NCBI GenBank assembly: GCA_029339195.1
Contig: JAPTJF010000037.1
Location: 62,001 to 126,000, forward strand
Length of the DNA stretch: 64,000 nt
Reading direction: 5' to 3'
Origin: Micractinium sp. NFX-FRZ
Taxonomy: Eukaryota > Chlorophyta > Trebouxiophyceae > Chlorellales > Chlorellaceae
The number at the start of each line of letters is the position of its first letter. The first letter of the stretch is position 1. The position numbers and the translations under genes are program-made. Shown here one piece after another: positions 1 through 12,600 of this stretch. The notes below the pieces were generated by a model that searched no databases, was not told the origin of the DNA, and saw nothing but the letters and a program-made list of their open reading frames with translations.

Positions 1-59
1 AAGCCTAGGCTTGGGCATGTGCACGGCTGCCAGTGCTCAGCAGGGCGAGAGGGGCATAC

Positions 60-3000
60 CTTCCACTTGAGGCGGACATCGTACGGCAGCGGGCGGTCAA
101 AGCGCACCCAGCCGGGGCCCACTTCAACGACGCGCGACACAAAGCGCACGCGGTCCTTACCGTAGAACATGCCTGCGCACACAACAGCGGTAGAAAGGTT
201 GGTATGATGTCAGCTCAATGGGACCAGAGCAGAAGGGAAGCGCAGTGCTGGGGGCGGAGCAGAGCAGGCAGGGCGGCACACACTGAGCCACCGCGGGTGG
301 CTGCCACGCGTGCGCGCCCCGCCGCACAGCAGCAATCCCCTCCTTGGTTGAACAAGCAACAACCCTGGTCCCGGCTTACTCCTCGGTGTGCCACTGTCCA
401 CGACGTTGTTTCCATACAGATACGACTCCAGGCTTCCCATGGCCGCAGTGGCGGGCGCCTTGGTGGGGTCGTCTGTGGAGTGTGATGCACGCCGGGGTGT
501 GTTGGGGGGAGAGGGCGGAGGGCGGGTGGGTGAGGGGCGAATGCAGATTCCAAAATGCCATTCCCACCAAGCTGAGAGTTGGCGTACCCCCGGCCATAGC
601 TGCAGCGCACCAACTGTGCCTTCTCTGCCCCCGCGCAGGGCCTGGGCACGGCGCTAACACCAGCTTGCCAGAAGCCAAACATCAATCGGTCGGGTACGCC
701 GCACAGAGCAGGCTGCTGCTGCCATCAGGCAAGGTGGGCCAGCTGTCCAGGGGATGCTAGCAGCGACTCACTCTGGTACTGGCTCTCCGAGGCCAACGCT
801 GCGTAATAGGCCGATGCCAGGATCATGGGGTCGAGGCCCAGAGGGTTGGTGGCATTGGGCTCCAAAGACTGGGAGGGCACCTGCCAAAGAAGAAGCGGAG
901 CACGGGGCAAGCGGCAGGAAGGGAGGGCGTGAGCCGGCGGGCGAGCATGCTGCCGCACATGCAGCACTGCATGCTCTGATGGTGGGGCCCGACAACAAGC
1001 CCTGGAGGGCGGTGCGGGGCAGCCGTCGCATGCCGGCACTGCCAGGGGGAGTGAGTGGCCCGCTGGACTCACCCGGCAAGCGCATCTACTGCAGGCATAC
1101 ATGAATGTCGGCATGCCCCGGGTGCATTTGACCGCCGCCTGCCCTGCCAACAGCTGCATTTGGCTGCCCCCCTCAACCACTCACCCTATCGGGGTCCAAA
1201 TCCACTGCAATTCCGATCTCCCAGTCGGCCTTCACGGCTGCCTCCAGCGCCGCCTGCAACTGAGGGTCCTCAAACCACTGGGGAACGGGCGGCATGGCCG
1301 CAGCTGCCATGGCCTTGATAGGGTCCGCTTGCAGCACCGACACCTTGCCCGGTGGCACCGCCGGCGTGGCGCCCAGCTGCGCCTCCTGCTGCAGCTTGCG
1401 CCCCGGCTGGACGCCTGCTGCCGTCTGCAGCCGGCGGCGGGCGAGGTTGTCGGAGGCGGGCTGCCACAGGCGCACCCACTGGCCAACAGAAATGCCTGCT
1501 GTGGTTGCCACCTGCGGTGGGGCGAGTAGAGAGGCAAGGAGGGCTGGCAGGCAGGTGGGCAGGTGGGCGCTCACAAGAGAGATATGCCTCTGCTCTGCCA
1601 GGTCTCCTCCGACAAAGCTTACCAGCCAGCCAGGTTGCCACCCAGGCCACCCTGCCCATCTGTCCGCCTGCACCCAGCCCATCCGCTCGCCACCCAGGCC
1701 TCAAGGTGCCTACCGCGCACTGCTGGACACACCCATTGGCAGGATTAGACTGCACTAGAATGGCGAGGCAAGGCTCTACTAGGGCTGTGCATCGCACCCT
1801 CCCCCACCCTCCCTCTCTCTCTGTGACGACAACAAGACACAGCACCTCGCCCTGAGCCGATGGTCTCTCACACAAGCCTCCCTCACGCTTTCTCTGTTTG
1901 ATGTAATGACATACACAGCACCTCCTCACCCTGAGCTGGAAGTCCCCTCGGTTGGCGTTGGCCGTCACATCCGTGATCTTGTCCTGCACGTTCTTGTTCT
2001 GCATGCGCTTGCCCACCACACTGCAGGGGGGTGGGCCATGCCGGAGGCAAGCAGTGGCAGCATGAGGCTGCAGCAGATGCCACTGCGCCCTGTGGTTGCC
2101 ACCCAATGCTGTGTCCCTCAGCCAGGTGAGCCGCAAGCAGCTGCATGCCTGGTGCTGACAGCAAACCTGTTGCAAACACCAAAACCTGGCTGCGAGCAGG
2201 CCCCGCATCTGCTGCCAAACAGCATGCCCCCCTCACCTGAGCCAGCCGCCGCTGAAGGCCCAAGTGTCTGTGTTCCCATACACGGCTGAGAGGGGGACAG
2301 GGAAGAACAGCCGAGTCCTGTCCTTCTGCAGGGAGGCAAGGCAGGCAGGCAAGGCAGAGACAGGGGCATTGCGGAGGGCTTGAGCATGTGCGATCACAAG
2401 CTCACGAGCATGGTGCTGCGGCTGCGGCAGACGCTGTAACATTTGCTGTACTTGCAGGGCAGAGGGGCACGCATGCCATCGGGCGCAGGCAGAGGGAGCC
2501 AAGGGCCCCACAGCAGTGCCCTCTGACTGTCTCCCTGCGAGCTGCACCCATTGCCACGCACGCTGCATGCTCAGCTCCCACGCACACCCCTGCGCCCCAG
2601 CACACACCCCAGACGCACGCACCCCGGCGCCTCGCAGCACGACGTAGCTCTTGGTGATGGACAGGCGCTTCCTGATGGCGTACGTCCCCTCCGGAATGAA
2701 CACCGCCACCCCGGCCCCGGCCGAAGCCCTGGCGCCGGCCGCATCGATTGCGCGTTGGATGGCATCAGAGTCGTCTGCACAGGAAGAAGACGAAGGGTCA
2801 GATTATGGGTCGGGGAAACGGCAGAGGGGCGCACATCTGCAGCAGCGCGGCAGCAGGAGTGCTGCTTGACGGTGTCAGGGAATGGTGGTCAGCACATGGC
2901 AATGAAGGAACCCACTTGAGGGGCATTGCAGTCAATTCAGTCCGCCGATGTCCAATGCAGCGGGTGAGCTGTGAGAGACGGACGGCATGCACGACCGCGC

Positions 3001-5563
3001 CTGTGTCACCACAACGACGCCTGCAATCACAGGCATGCAAGATGCCGCTCCGTGGTGGCCCGCCCCCGACCCCACCCACACCCACCTGTCCTGCCGTCTC
3101 CCCGGGCGCTGTAGGGGGCGTCCTTCACATTGATGACGTTGGTGTACCTGGGAATGGGGCGCTCGCCGGCTGCAGGGGGAGGGGGAGCCAGGGCAGGGCG
3201 CAGGCTGGCCTCAGGCTGGCAAGGCGGCTTGCACCGTGGAAGAAGGCACGCACCCCACCTGACGGCTGTCACGTCAGCTGGCGGCATGCACTCCCCCTGC
3301 TCACTGTACCATAGGCAGGCACATGATGGAGGGCAGGCTGTCAACAGCGAGGGCAGCAGGCGGCAGGTGGCGGGCAGGCGCCTCACCTCCGTAACCAGCC
3401 TGGCTCCAGTCGTTCAAGCGTCCACCGGGGCGGTACAGCTCCCCGGCCTGCCCCCACAGCAGGGAGGTCTGAGAGTTCCCAGGGATGACAGCGGCAGGTG
3501 GGGGCGGGCTGGGGCTGGGACTGGGTACGGGCACAGGGCGGGGCGGCGGGGGCCGGGGGCGGGGCGGGGGCGGGGACGGGGAGCTGGGCTGAGGCGGGGG
3601 CGACCGCCGCTGGAGCGGTGGCCGTGGCGGCGGCGGAGACGGTGGCCGTGGCGGCGGCGGAGACGGTGCCACTGGGGGCGACTGTGGAGTGGGTGTGCCG
3701 GCATCGCAGCTGCGGGAGAGGGCGGCGGGTGGGGCTGCCTTTGAGGGGGGAAGCTCAGCAGTCACCCCAGCCGGCAGCCAGTAAAAGCGCCCCTGCAAGC
3801 TACCTGCTGCCATGCACGCTGCGCTGCTAGCCGCCCTCTTGCCGCGTGTCATGCAGAAGTATGCCACTCCCCACAGACAGAGCATGTGTGTGCCTGTCTG
3901 TGTGTCGAGCTTTTGCTCCCCCTGGTGAGGGAGGCATCCCATGAAAGAAAGCAAACGAGCCCACTTCTGGCCCCAGCCCTGCCCACACAGCAGGCCACGC
4001 ATGAGAGCTTAGCTGGGGGCGCAAAGCAAGGTGCCAACAGGTTACAAGCATTCCCAGAGCCGCCCACCCACGATGCTTCAGCAAACAAGCAAACAAGCAA
4101 ACAGACGCAAAGGCAGGCAAGGAGGCAGGTGGGCCAGCAGGCAGCAAGCTAGCAGACAGCAAGCAGGCAGGCAGCAGCGGACCTGCCAGCCAGTGCGCAG
4201 GCAGGCAGGCAGGCACGCCACCCATCCCAAGCAGCAACCAAGGGCGCAGGCCTCACATGATGCCAAACTGCAGCAGCTTGCCGGGCTCCCCGGGGCATGG
4301 GTCGTCGAAAATGTCGGAGGAGGCTCGCACCAGGCAGTCGTGCTCGCCCAGGCAGCTGGCCGCCACGATGCTGCAGGATGAGGGGAGGGGAAGAGCAAGC
4401 ATGTGCCAGGTGGCGAGGTGAGATGAAATGCCGCACGATTTCAAAAGAGGTGGGCGACTGGTTTTAAGCGTGGGCGTGCCTATGCATGGGCTGCGCCCAT
4501 GCTGCAGTGAAGGGGGGACGAGGAGCAAGCATGTGCCAGGTGGCGAGGTGAGACGCAGCAGGCATCGGCAGAGGCAAGGTGAGGCAAAGCGCCGCAGCGG
4601 GGCCCGGAACTGCAAGGCCTGCCTTCATGCCAAGCAGCTGTCCTGCCCTTGAGCCAAGCCAAGCATTCCTGGCAGCCAGAGCGGGGCAGGGAGGGGTGCC
4701 CCTGAGAGTGCGGCACCGGCAGCACGGCTTTCCTCCGTTCCGCCGCCGCCGCTGCTCAAGCTGCCAGCTGCCGCCAGCTGCCGCCAGCTGCTGCAGCATG
4801 CCGGCTTGCCGGTACACACCAAGCGCCAGGCGCTGACCGTTACGTCCGGCCCACAAGCACCCACTATAAATGAGCACCTGTGCATGCACCTGTATCTGCA
4901 CTTGCACATCTGGGAGGTGCAACCCTTGCCAACTGTTTGCCCCACTCAGGGGGCGCAAGTGCGCCAGCTTGCAGTAAGGAAAGCGACTGCTGCACCCACC
5001 TGTAGCTGTCTGTGGCGTTGCACCCCTGCTCCAGGATGCCGTAGGCAGGCTCCTGGATGCCAACAATCACGGCAGACTCCTCCCCGCAGGCAGCATACGC
5101 CATTGACTCCTCCGACACAATGACAGTGCTCTCGGGCTCCAAAGAAGCGGCGGCTGCAGGCGGGCGGCACAGGCGCCACGGTGGTGAAGAGGTCAGCAGC
5201 AAGCTGGTGGTTTAGGCGAGCTGAAAGCAAGTGGTGTGTGCATGCACAGCAGGTGGGCAGGTGAGCAGATGCAGGGGCGGGCTAGACTGGCGCTCAGCAT
5301 GAGGCGCCGCTGTGTGCCTCTCACCGACGGCCCGGTCCAACTCGCGCTCCGCCGGGCGTCCTGTGGTCAAGGGCAGGCAGCAGCGCTTTCAGCAGATGCC
5401 GCAATACAGAGTCAGCCGGAAGAGTGGTATTTTCTTGGCAGAACACACAGTTTGCAGGAGGCAGGCAGGCGGCGGCAAGCTCACTGGCGCCGGCGCCTGC
5501 GGTGGCAGCTGCTAGCACCACCAGCAGGAGGGCCAGCATGCCCGGTCTTCGGGCGGCGCCCAT
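60..5563 (-). CDS. Secreted SUEL-lectin / Pro-rich / beta-helix protein, array gene 1 (3' part outside window)
   Basis: Likely extracellular carbohydrate-binding or carbohydrate-cleaving protein; the substrate is unknown. Twelve exons are visible: 5563-5485, 5153-5000, 4370-4257, 3709-3387, 3169-3086, 2774-2623, 2325-2237, 2020-1930, 1511-1185, 880-772, 472-380, 172-60. They give 576 residues in frame, and the donor at 59 leads off the window. Residues 1-26 are a signal peptide (MGAARRPGMLALLLVVLAA). Residues about 30-116 resemble a SUEL/rhamnose-binding lectin, with the C-L-G-x-x-x-C and D-D-P-C-P-G motifs. A Pro-rich linker spans 117-195. A pectate-lyase-3-like beta-helix start follows (VAVFIPEGTYAIRKRL near 280). 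Unlike its paralogues it has no hevein domain. Exon 6 fuses two exons that gene 4 keeps separate, and exon 12 likewise. The ATG was chosen because it opens the signal peptide. The family assignment is firm at fold level and weak for enzyme activity. Confidence 0.82.
4368..4554. repeat. Duplicated acceptor region of gene 1 exon 3
   Basis: Two copies (4368-4433 and 4499-4554) share ATGCTGCAG at the left and GAGCAAGCATGTGCCAGGTG to the right. On the minus strand they are an acceptor CTGCAG with its upstream tract. The 4371 copy is the one that fits the reading frame. Confidence 0.85.
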
Positions 5564-6693
5564 GATCGGAGGGCTAGTGAGCGCCTTGAGCACGCCTGCA
5601 GCGCGCCGAGGGAGGGTTGCCAGGGATGCGGTTGGAAGCCGCGTGACCGACATGCGCCACCTATTCCAGCCCACCTCAGGGGCGTTGGAGGCGGTCAAGG
5701 GCACTAGAAACACTGCTATAAGCGGTAGGTAACTGCAGCGGAGCGCTGAGGGGCTCACTGCTGGCGAGACCGGGCGGCCGGGCGGTTGGCCGGCGCAGCG
5801 GGGCGGCGGGGCTCTTTGTCGGACCTTTAAGCTCTAAAATTGTGCTGGGTCTCTGCCAGCCCGGCTTGAGGGGGCTGGATCTCGGCCCAAGGTCGCGACC
5901 GGTCCGACAGCATGCACAGCAGGGCGCCAGGCGGCAGTTGGCAGTCTCCACCTGGTGTCCACCACAGTCAGAACTGTTCAGACTTTGGAGTCCACCACAC
6001 TCAGAACACGACATGCTTCGCCCCATCACAACCTCACACCTGCGTGTCTATCTTGTGCCCCGTTTGCACCCAGCGCGGTGTCTTGATGTCAGTAGCCACC
6101 GGTCGCTAGCTGTCGGAGCTGCTGCTGCTTGCAAGCATCAACCGCTGGATCCTTGTTGGTGTTAGCCACATCTCTTCGGCTGCGTCTGTGCGTGCAAACA
6201 CGCAGCTGCCCAGCCCTCGCGGTAAGCTGCATGTTACAAACGGTTTCGTGTGTTGCATGGGAGGCTGCCTGCTCAAGTGATTCGTGGGTGCAATAGAGAA
6301 GCGGATGAGGGGACGGATCGTGAGGAATCGAGCTGAGGGAGGCTTAGCAAAGGAATGAGGGGGGAGAGGCATTGGATGGACAGGGACGGGTGTGACGAGC
6401 AAGGAGGTGGGGCAGAAAGGGGGAGATGAGGAGGAGATGCACACGCGGGAAATAAGAGCTTGGAAATGCGTGACAGGATCATTCGACTGGCACCGTTCAT
6501 GTGGAGGGAGGCAGAAGCGCACGCAGCTCTCTATACTTCAGACAGATCCGTGCAGTACAGAGAAGCAGGCCAGGCTCTCTTGCAGGGCCCCTGCTGCCTG
6601 CCTGCTGCTGCCCCAGACATTGGTGCCTCCTCAGAAGTCAGTGCCTGAGCGGTGTGCTCGACTGTGCGCCGAGCGGTGCAGCCGCTGCGTGCC
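5564..6693. other. Intergenic: 3' region of gene 2 and promoter side of gene 1
   Basis: No convincing exon on either strand. It holds the 3' untranslated region of gene 2 with a TGTAA at 6238-6234, and the 5' flank of gene 1. Short imperfect repeats of a CAGTCAGAACT-like word occur at 5960-6010. No tRNA-like or other RNA structure was recognised. Confidence 0.6.
6234..6238 (-). terminator. Candidate poly(A) signal TGTAA of gene 2
   Basis: TGTAA on the minus strand about 455 nt downstream of the gene 2 stop; no closer copy was found. Confidence 0.45.
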
Positions 6694-9600
6694 TCAGCGG
6701 CGGAGCCGCCTGGCCACCATGGCAGCGTAGAGGTCGGGCGGCTGGATGCCCTTCCCTGGCTCCACATTCTCCACCCACCAGCGGGAGCCGGCGCACCATC
6801 CGGGGAAGCGGCGGTACGCCGCCGCCTCCGCCCCGCCGCTGACGACGTCGGCGGCCCCCGCTTGGCCCGCTGGGGCCGGGGAGGGCGACCAGAGGCGGAC
6901 AAAGTCGGGGCCGTCAATAATGAGCCTGGGAGAAGAGTTTCTGAGAGCGGTGCTGCTCTCATCGGCCTCTTGCTGCAGCAGCTTCCGCCGGTCCGAGTTG
7001 TCGCCCTGCCAGCCTGACTCGTCCGGCGGCGCATAGGACCCAACCCAGGTCAGCAGCGGGCCGTAGCTGCAGGGCGGCAGCGCGGGCGCACGCCGCCTGC
7101 TTGGGTGCACGTTCCACCAGGTGTTGTTGGCGGCTGCAGGAAGTAGAGGGGACACATGAAGCAGCAAATCAGAGCGTGCGGTTCAGAGTGAAGTGAGGTG
7201 GCAGGGCGTGGCAGCTGAGCAAAACTGTGTGACTGGCAATGGCCGGCTGGATGGCCAGAGCCTGGCAGCGCATGTGGCAGCCAAACAGCCAGTCTCCAGA
7301 CGGCCGCCAGCTCAGCGCCCCACCTGCATATGCGCCGCGGCTGGTGGCGCCGCCGCTCTTGAAGCCTCGCTCGCCCAGACCCAGGTCAATGTTTGAGGCC
7401 AGGTTGTTGTGGGGGCCTGGATGGGGAGAGCAGGGGCGGGAGCGGATCAGAGGTCGTTAGGTGGGCACAGCGCGAGTGCGGGCTTGCCCTGGCGGGCCTC
7501 TGCTGCATGGCCACAGACGCCAGGAGGTGCAAGCCAGGAGGACCCCACCCATCTGGCTGGCTGGCTGTCATCCGTGGGCAAATCACCCTGCCAAGCTGGC
7601 AGCCCTTGCCACTGAGCTCCGTAGCTCCAAGGCCAGGCAGACAGGCCTAAGGCCCACTCAAATGTGGTTTGGAACAGCTGGCCGGGCTTAAAACCACAAC
7701 TTCCAGGGGATGTGAGCAGTGAATCCAAACAACTAGAATCGACTAGAATAGTCGCACAAACTCACCTCCCCTGTGAAAGTCCAGGTTCAGGTCTAAGCCC
7801 CCTCCATTGGCAAACACCTGCGGTGGAGGGACAGGGGGCAAGCTCAGCGGGTGAGAAGTTTGCGGCCGCATCTGGGCCGGCAAGCACGAACCGTCCAGCT
7901 TGCCTACCTTTCCTCTGCCCCCACTCACCCATCCGCCCTCCCTTCCATCTTGTGTGATCCCTAACCCCACCTGTTGCAAATCCACCAATCAACCCACGTC
8001 TCCCCGGCTATAATCCCCCAGCAAAACCCACACTCCACCCGCTCCACCCACCCGCCTTGCCACACCCCACCACATGCCCCCTCACCCACCCTACCAACAC
8101 CTCATCCTGCCCCACCCCTCCCACCCACCGTGTTCTCCGCAAAGATGGCGTACGTGACGTCGTGCCAGTACCGGTCGGCCACATAAAACCTACAGGGCGG
8201 GGCGGGCAGGCAGGGCGGGGGCAGGGGTGAATTCAACGCTGCTGCTCATTGCAGGACAAAGAGAAGGCAAATCATGCTGTACAGGAAACGAGGCCCCAAG
8301 GACGGCAGGCCCTCCCATGCACACGGAGGGATGCGCGGCTCTCCTGTCCCCCGGTGATCGCCCTGCCACGTGAAGCGCCTCTGCCCTGCAAGGCTGCCCC
8401 TCCTTCTGCACGCCAGCAACGCCCTGCAAGCAGTGCTGCCGCTGCCTGCTGCCTGCCTTGCCTGGTGAAGAGCGTGTTGACTGTGGCGGCAGCCCACAGT
8501 GCATGGTGGCCGTTGTTGGGCGCTGAAAGGGCGGTGTACCTGAGGCGATGAGGCAAGGGTGGGGCAGGGCAGGGAAGCAGGTGCTTAAGACGGGCAGGGC
8601 AGGCACCAGCTAGCCCTGCATGGACAAGTGCCAGGTCATGGGCAGTGCTTGGAACACAGTGGGTGCAGTGCCCATTCTCCTTCCCCTCGCACCCTGCCCT
8701 GTACCCGCTGCTGCTCCTCAACCTGGCTTTGCCACTGACACCTCCACAGAGACCGCTGCTGTGTTGCTACACAACGTTATGTACAGGGCTGCCCCCCACC
8801 CCCTGCCGCCCCTGCCCCTACTCACCTCGGCCTCTCCACCGACACCTCCACATCCGTCACCGTCACAAAGTCGCTTTTGTGCACCAGGATGCCGTTGTCC
8901 GAGTTGACAATCTTGACCTGCGGGAGTGCGGGTGGACGGGTGTGGGAGGAGGAGGACAAGGGTGGAGGCACCACAGTACGTGCCCCGACACGCCACAGTC
9001 CAGTTGTTGACCACCGGCAGCATAAGATGCCTGGCACGCGGGCGACGGCATGCGCGGATCGAGTGGGCGGGTGGCTCGAGTGGGGTGCCGCCAAAACGGG
9101 GCGCAGGGCGGGCACACATTGGAGGCCGGCTGCGCTTCGCACGCTGGCATGCAGGCAGCCAGGCGGGCAAGCAGCCAGCTGGGCAAGCGATGGGCGGGCC
9201 GGGCCAGGGTACTCACATCTCGGACCCAGCAGTTCCCAGAGTCGGTCACTCCAACCCCGTTGTAGCCGAAAGCGGTGTGGTGCTCGGGGTACATGCCTGC
9301 AAGTGGGAGGGGCACATGATGCAGGCATCCAGGTTAAGGTTGTAGGGTCACACTATAAACCCTGTAACATTGCAGGTACGCAGGAGGCTGTGCACAGGTG
9401 AGTGCCCGCCAAAGTGGCATATCCCGCCACAGGGCAGGTGACGCGTGCCTGCCTGCCTGCCTGCCTGCCTGCCTACCTGCCTGCCCTCCCCCTCCCGCCT
9501 CACCGTGCGCAAACTTCACGGTGAACCCCTCCAGGCCGCTGTGCTGCACCGTGGGCGCGTACTCGTAAATGTGGGGCTGCATCAGCGGCAAGGGAAACGC

Positions 9601-12600
9601 GGCAGGTGCGCAGGGTGTGGCGTCCGGCGACAGAACGGAGCACAGGGGACCGACACAGACTCCACCAATGTGTCTCCCTGGAGATGGGGCACACCCTGTG
9701 CCGCTGCTCAGCGGACGCCAACAGGCCCCGAAGCGGCTGCGCGCCTGGCTGCACGCCCCGCTGCTTCTGTTGCATGCAAGCTGGAGGCACAGCTGGGATG
9801 GCGCCCCATGCCCACCTCCCAGTGCAGGCGCAGGTCGTAGTTGAGGGGGCGCTCCAGCTCCACCCAGTTCGGGCCCTTGGCCTTGACGCTGCGGCAAGGC
9901 AGGGTGAGAGGTGAGATGGGGTGCAGGCGGGGGAGATGGTGAGGTGGGATAGAGGGGCGTGCAGGCGAGTGTACGGGCGAGGGCGGCTGCAGCAGCGAGG
10001 TGTACAGTGCACTGGCCGGTGAGGGCAGCGGTGCATTCAGGAAACACGCGCCAGGCCAGGCAAGAGCAAGCGCATCGTTTGGTCGGCTCCGTGCCTTACC
10101 GTGACACAAAACGGATGTGGTCAGCCTTGCTATACATGTCTGCACAGCACAGCGCACATGGAGGTCAAACCAAACCAAGTGGAAGCAGTGCAGGGAGACC
10201 AGCTCAGGGGTGGGAGCTGGCACGTGACCTGCCTTCATGTGCCTGCAAGGCCCCAGTCTCCTGACCGCCTCCCAACCCTGTGCCTGTCGTCCCTGCTACC
10301 TCAATCACGTCGAAATGCCTCCCATCATGCAGCTGCCCCCACCGTCCGCCCCCACCTGCCCACCCACTCACTCTTGCCGCTGGGCGCTCCATCCATCTCG
10401 CCGTACAGGTAAGCATCCAGGCTGCCCGCGCTTGCGGCAGACGACACCCCCGGCCCCTGCTCCTCCGCCAATTCGATTTGCTGCTGAAAGCGCGCCTCAG
10501 CCGCCGCCTGCCGGAGCGTGGGCGTCAGCGGCAGCGGCGCCGTGCCAGGGAGCGTGCTGTTTGCCTTCACAACGAGCGCATCCGTGGCGTTCTGTAGCAG
10601 CTGCCGGCGCCGGGAATTGCCCTTGTAGCGCTCCAAAGCGTAGATGCGGATCCAGGAGCCGACTTGGATGGCGCCCGCGCTGCCCACCTGCACACACACA
10701 GGTGGGGCCAAGATGATGAGGGGAGGAGGGAGAAGGGAGGGAGGAGAAGGCTGTGGGAGGCACAAGAAGGCGCTGGCGCGAGCCAGGCGGGCGGCCATTT
10801 GATCGACTTGTTCAAGCAAGCAAGGGAGGCAAGATCAGCAACGCCTCCACAGCTCTCCCCCCCTGCCCGCCTGCCCACCTGCAGCCGGCGGGCGCCACGC
10901 CGGGCGGGCGCGGTGATGGGGGTGATGCGGGAGCGTTCGCTGTTGAAGCCTGCACAGGGAGGGGCGCCAGGTGAGTCAACACAAAATGACCGGCGGTGAG
11001 AGGGCCTGCCTGCCTGCCTGCCCGCCTGCTGCTCAGCAAGGCGTCTTGGTGTGCGACATCCAAGGGCGCAGGGGCCCCTGTGCGCATGTGCACTTTGTGG
11101 CCCCCCGTGCTGGGCAACAAGCCAGCAAGCAAGGAAATGCATGCAAATACATTCATTCACCTGGGTTCCAGCCGTCGATGGTGACAAACGTGCCGCCGGT
11201 GGCCCACTCTAACTTCCTGCCATAGACGGCAGACAGGGGCTTGGGGAAGTACAGGGTCGTCCTGCCGCTCTGCAAGGGGGGCATCGGAAGGTGTGCACAG
11301 GCAGGCGGGGTGGGTTTGGCGCCATTGCGTGGGCTGCCTGAGATGCCTGCCTGCCGTGCATCAACAGCCAGCCTCACTGAGACCTCCGCGGATGTGGGAA
11401 GCTGCCGTTGCTGCTGTCACCCATGCTGGCAGGCGACGACGCAACTTCCTCTGCTCAACTCCTGTGCTGTCTGATCCTCTGCGCTGTAACCGACGCTGGC
11501 AGTACTCACTCCCTCGCCACGCAGCACCACGTTGCTTTGCAGCACCTCCAGGGATTGGGTGATCTGATAGGTGCCAGCTGGCACCAGGATCGCCACGCCC
11601 TCGCGCCCCTCGTTCTGAAACCCTCGGTCGGGGGCCTGTATAAGAGAGAGCATTGCCACGTGGCAACCAATGATGATGATGCGTGCCCGCAGGTGATGTC
11701 CAAAAGGACGAGCAGGCCTGCTTAACCACCTGCTTGCAAGCGAGCTCCACCAGGGTACTCCTGCACTTTATTCAGGCAGCCCCCCTGTCCACTGGCGGCT
11801 GGCCAAGCATCCCGATGCGTGCTCAGCCACTCACGGTGCTAAGCTCTGCAGCCAGGGCGGAGGCAGCCTTGATGGCGGCCTGGAAGGCGGCTGTGTCATC
11901 CTTGTTGTCGTTGGGCACGGCGCCGTAGGTGCGCACGTTGACGCGCACGGGGTAGGCGGGGATGCGGCGCTCGTTGGCTGCACGAAAGATGGGGTGAGCG
12001 CACAGCAAGGAAGCACAGCCTCATTATTTATAGGCAGTTGGCTTGAGACGGCATGGAGCGGTGGGCACGGGGTAGGCGGATGCAGCTGCAGGGCCTCGGC
12101 AACCTGGTGCCAGATCTGGGGAGGGCCATCCAAATGCTGAGGTACGTGATGAGCGGACTGCTCACCCGTGGACAGGCCGTGCGCCCATGCATGCAGCCTA
12201 CATGACCGCACAATGCCATTCAAATGCAGTGCTCGCCCATGGGCCACCCATATGCCACAGGCTTATACACATGCACAGCCCGCACATCCCATACATTGCA
12301 GCACTCACCCATGTAGCCTGCATAGCTATGGTCAGCGATGCGGCCCCCCGGGCGCCACAGCTCCCCCGCCTTGCCCCACAGCTCGCTGTACTGCCCACCC
12401 ACGGGCTTCACAGGCGGAGGCTTGACGACGGGCGGCTTGACCGGCGGCTTGACGGGCGGCTTGGCAGAGGGAGCGGCGCAGCTGCAGGCGCAGGGGGGGC
12501 GGCCCGGTTGTGCAATCGCAGCACTGCACAAGGCGAGGCGGCCCTGTGCGGAGGGCTAGCGCTGCGCTGCTGCCGGCAGTTAACAGGTGGGAGCTGCCAG

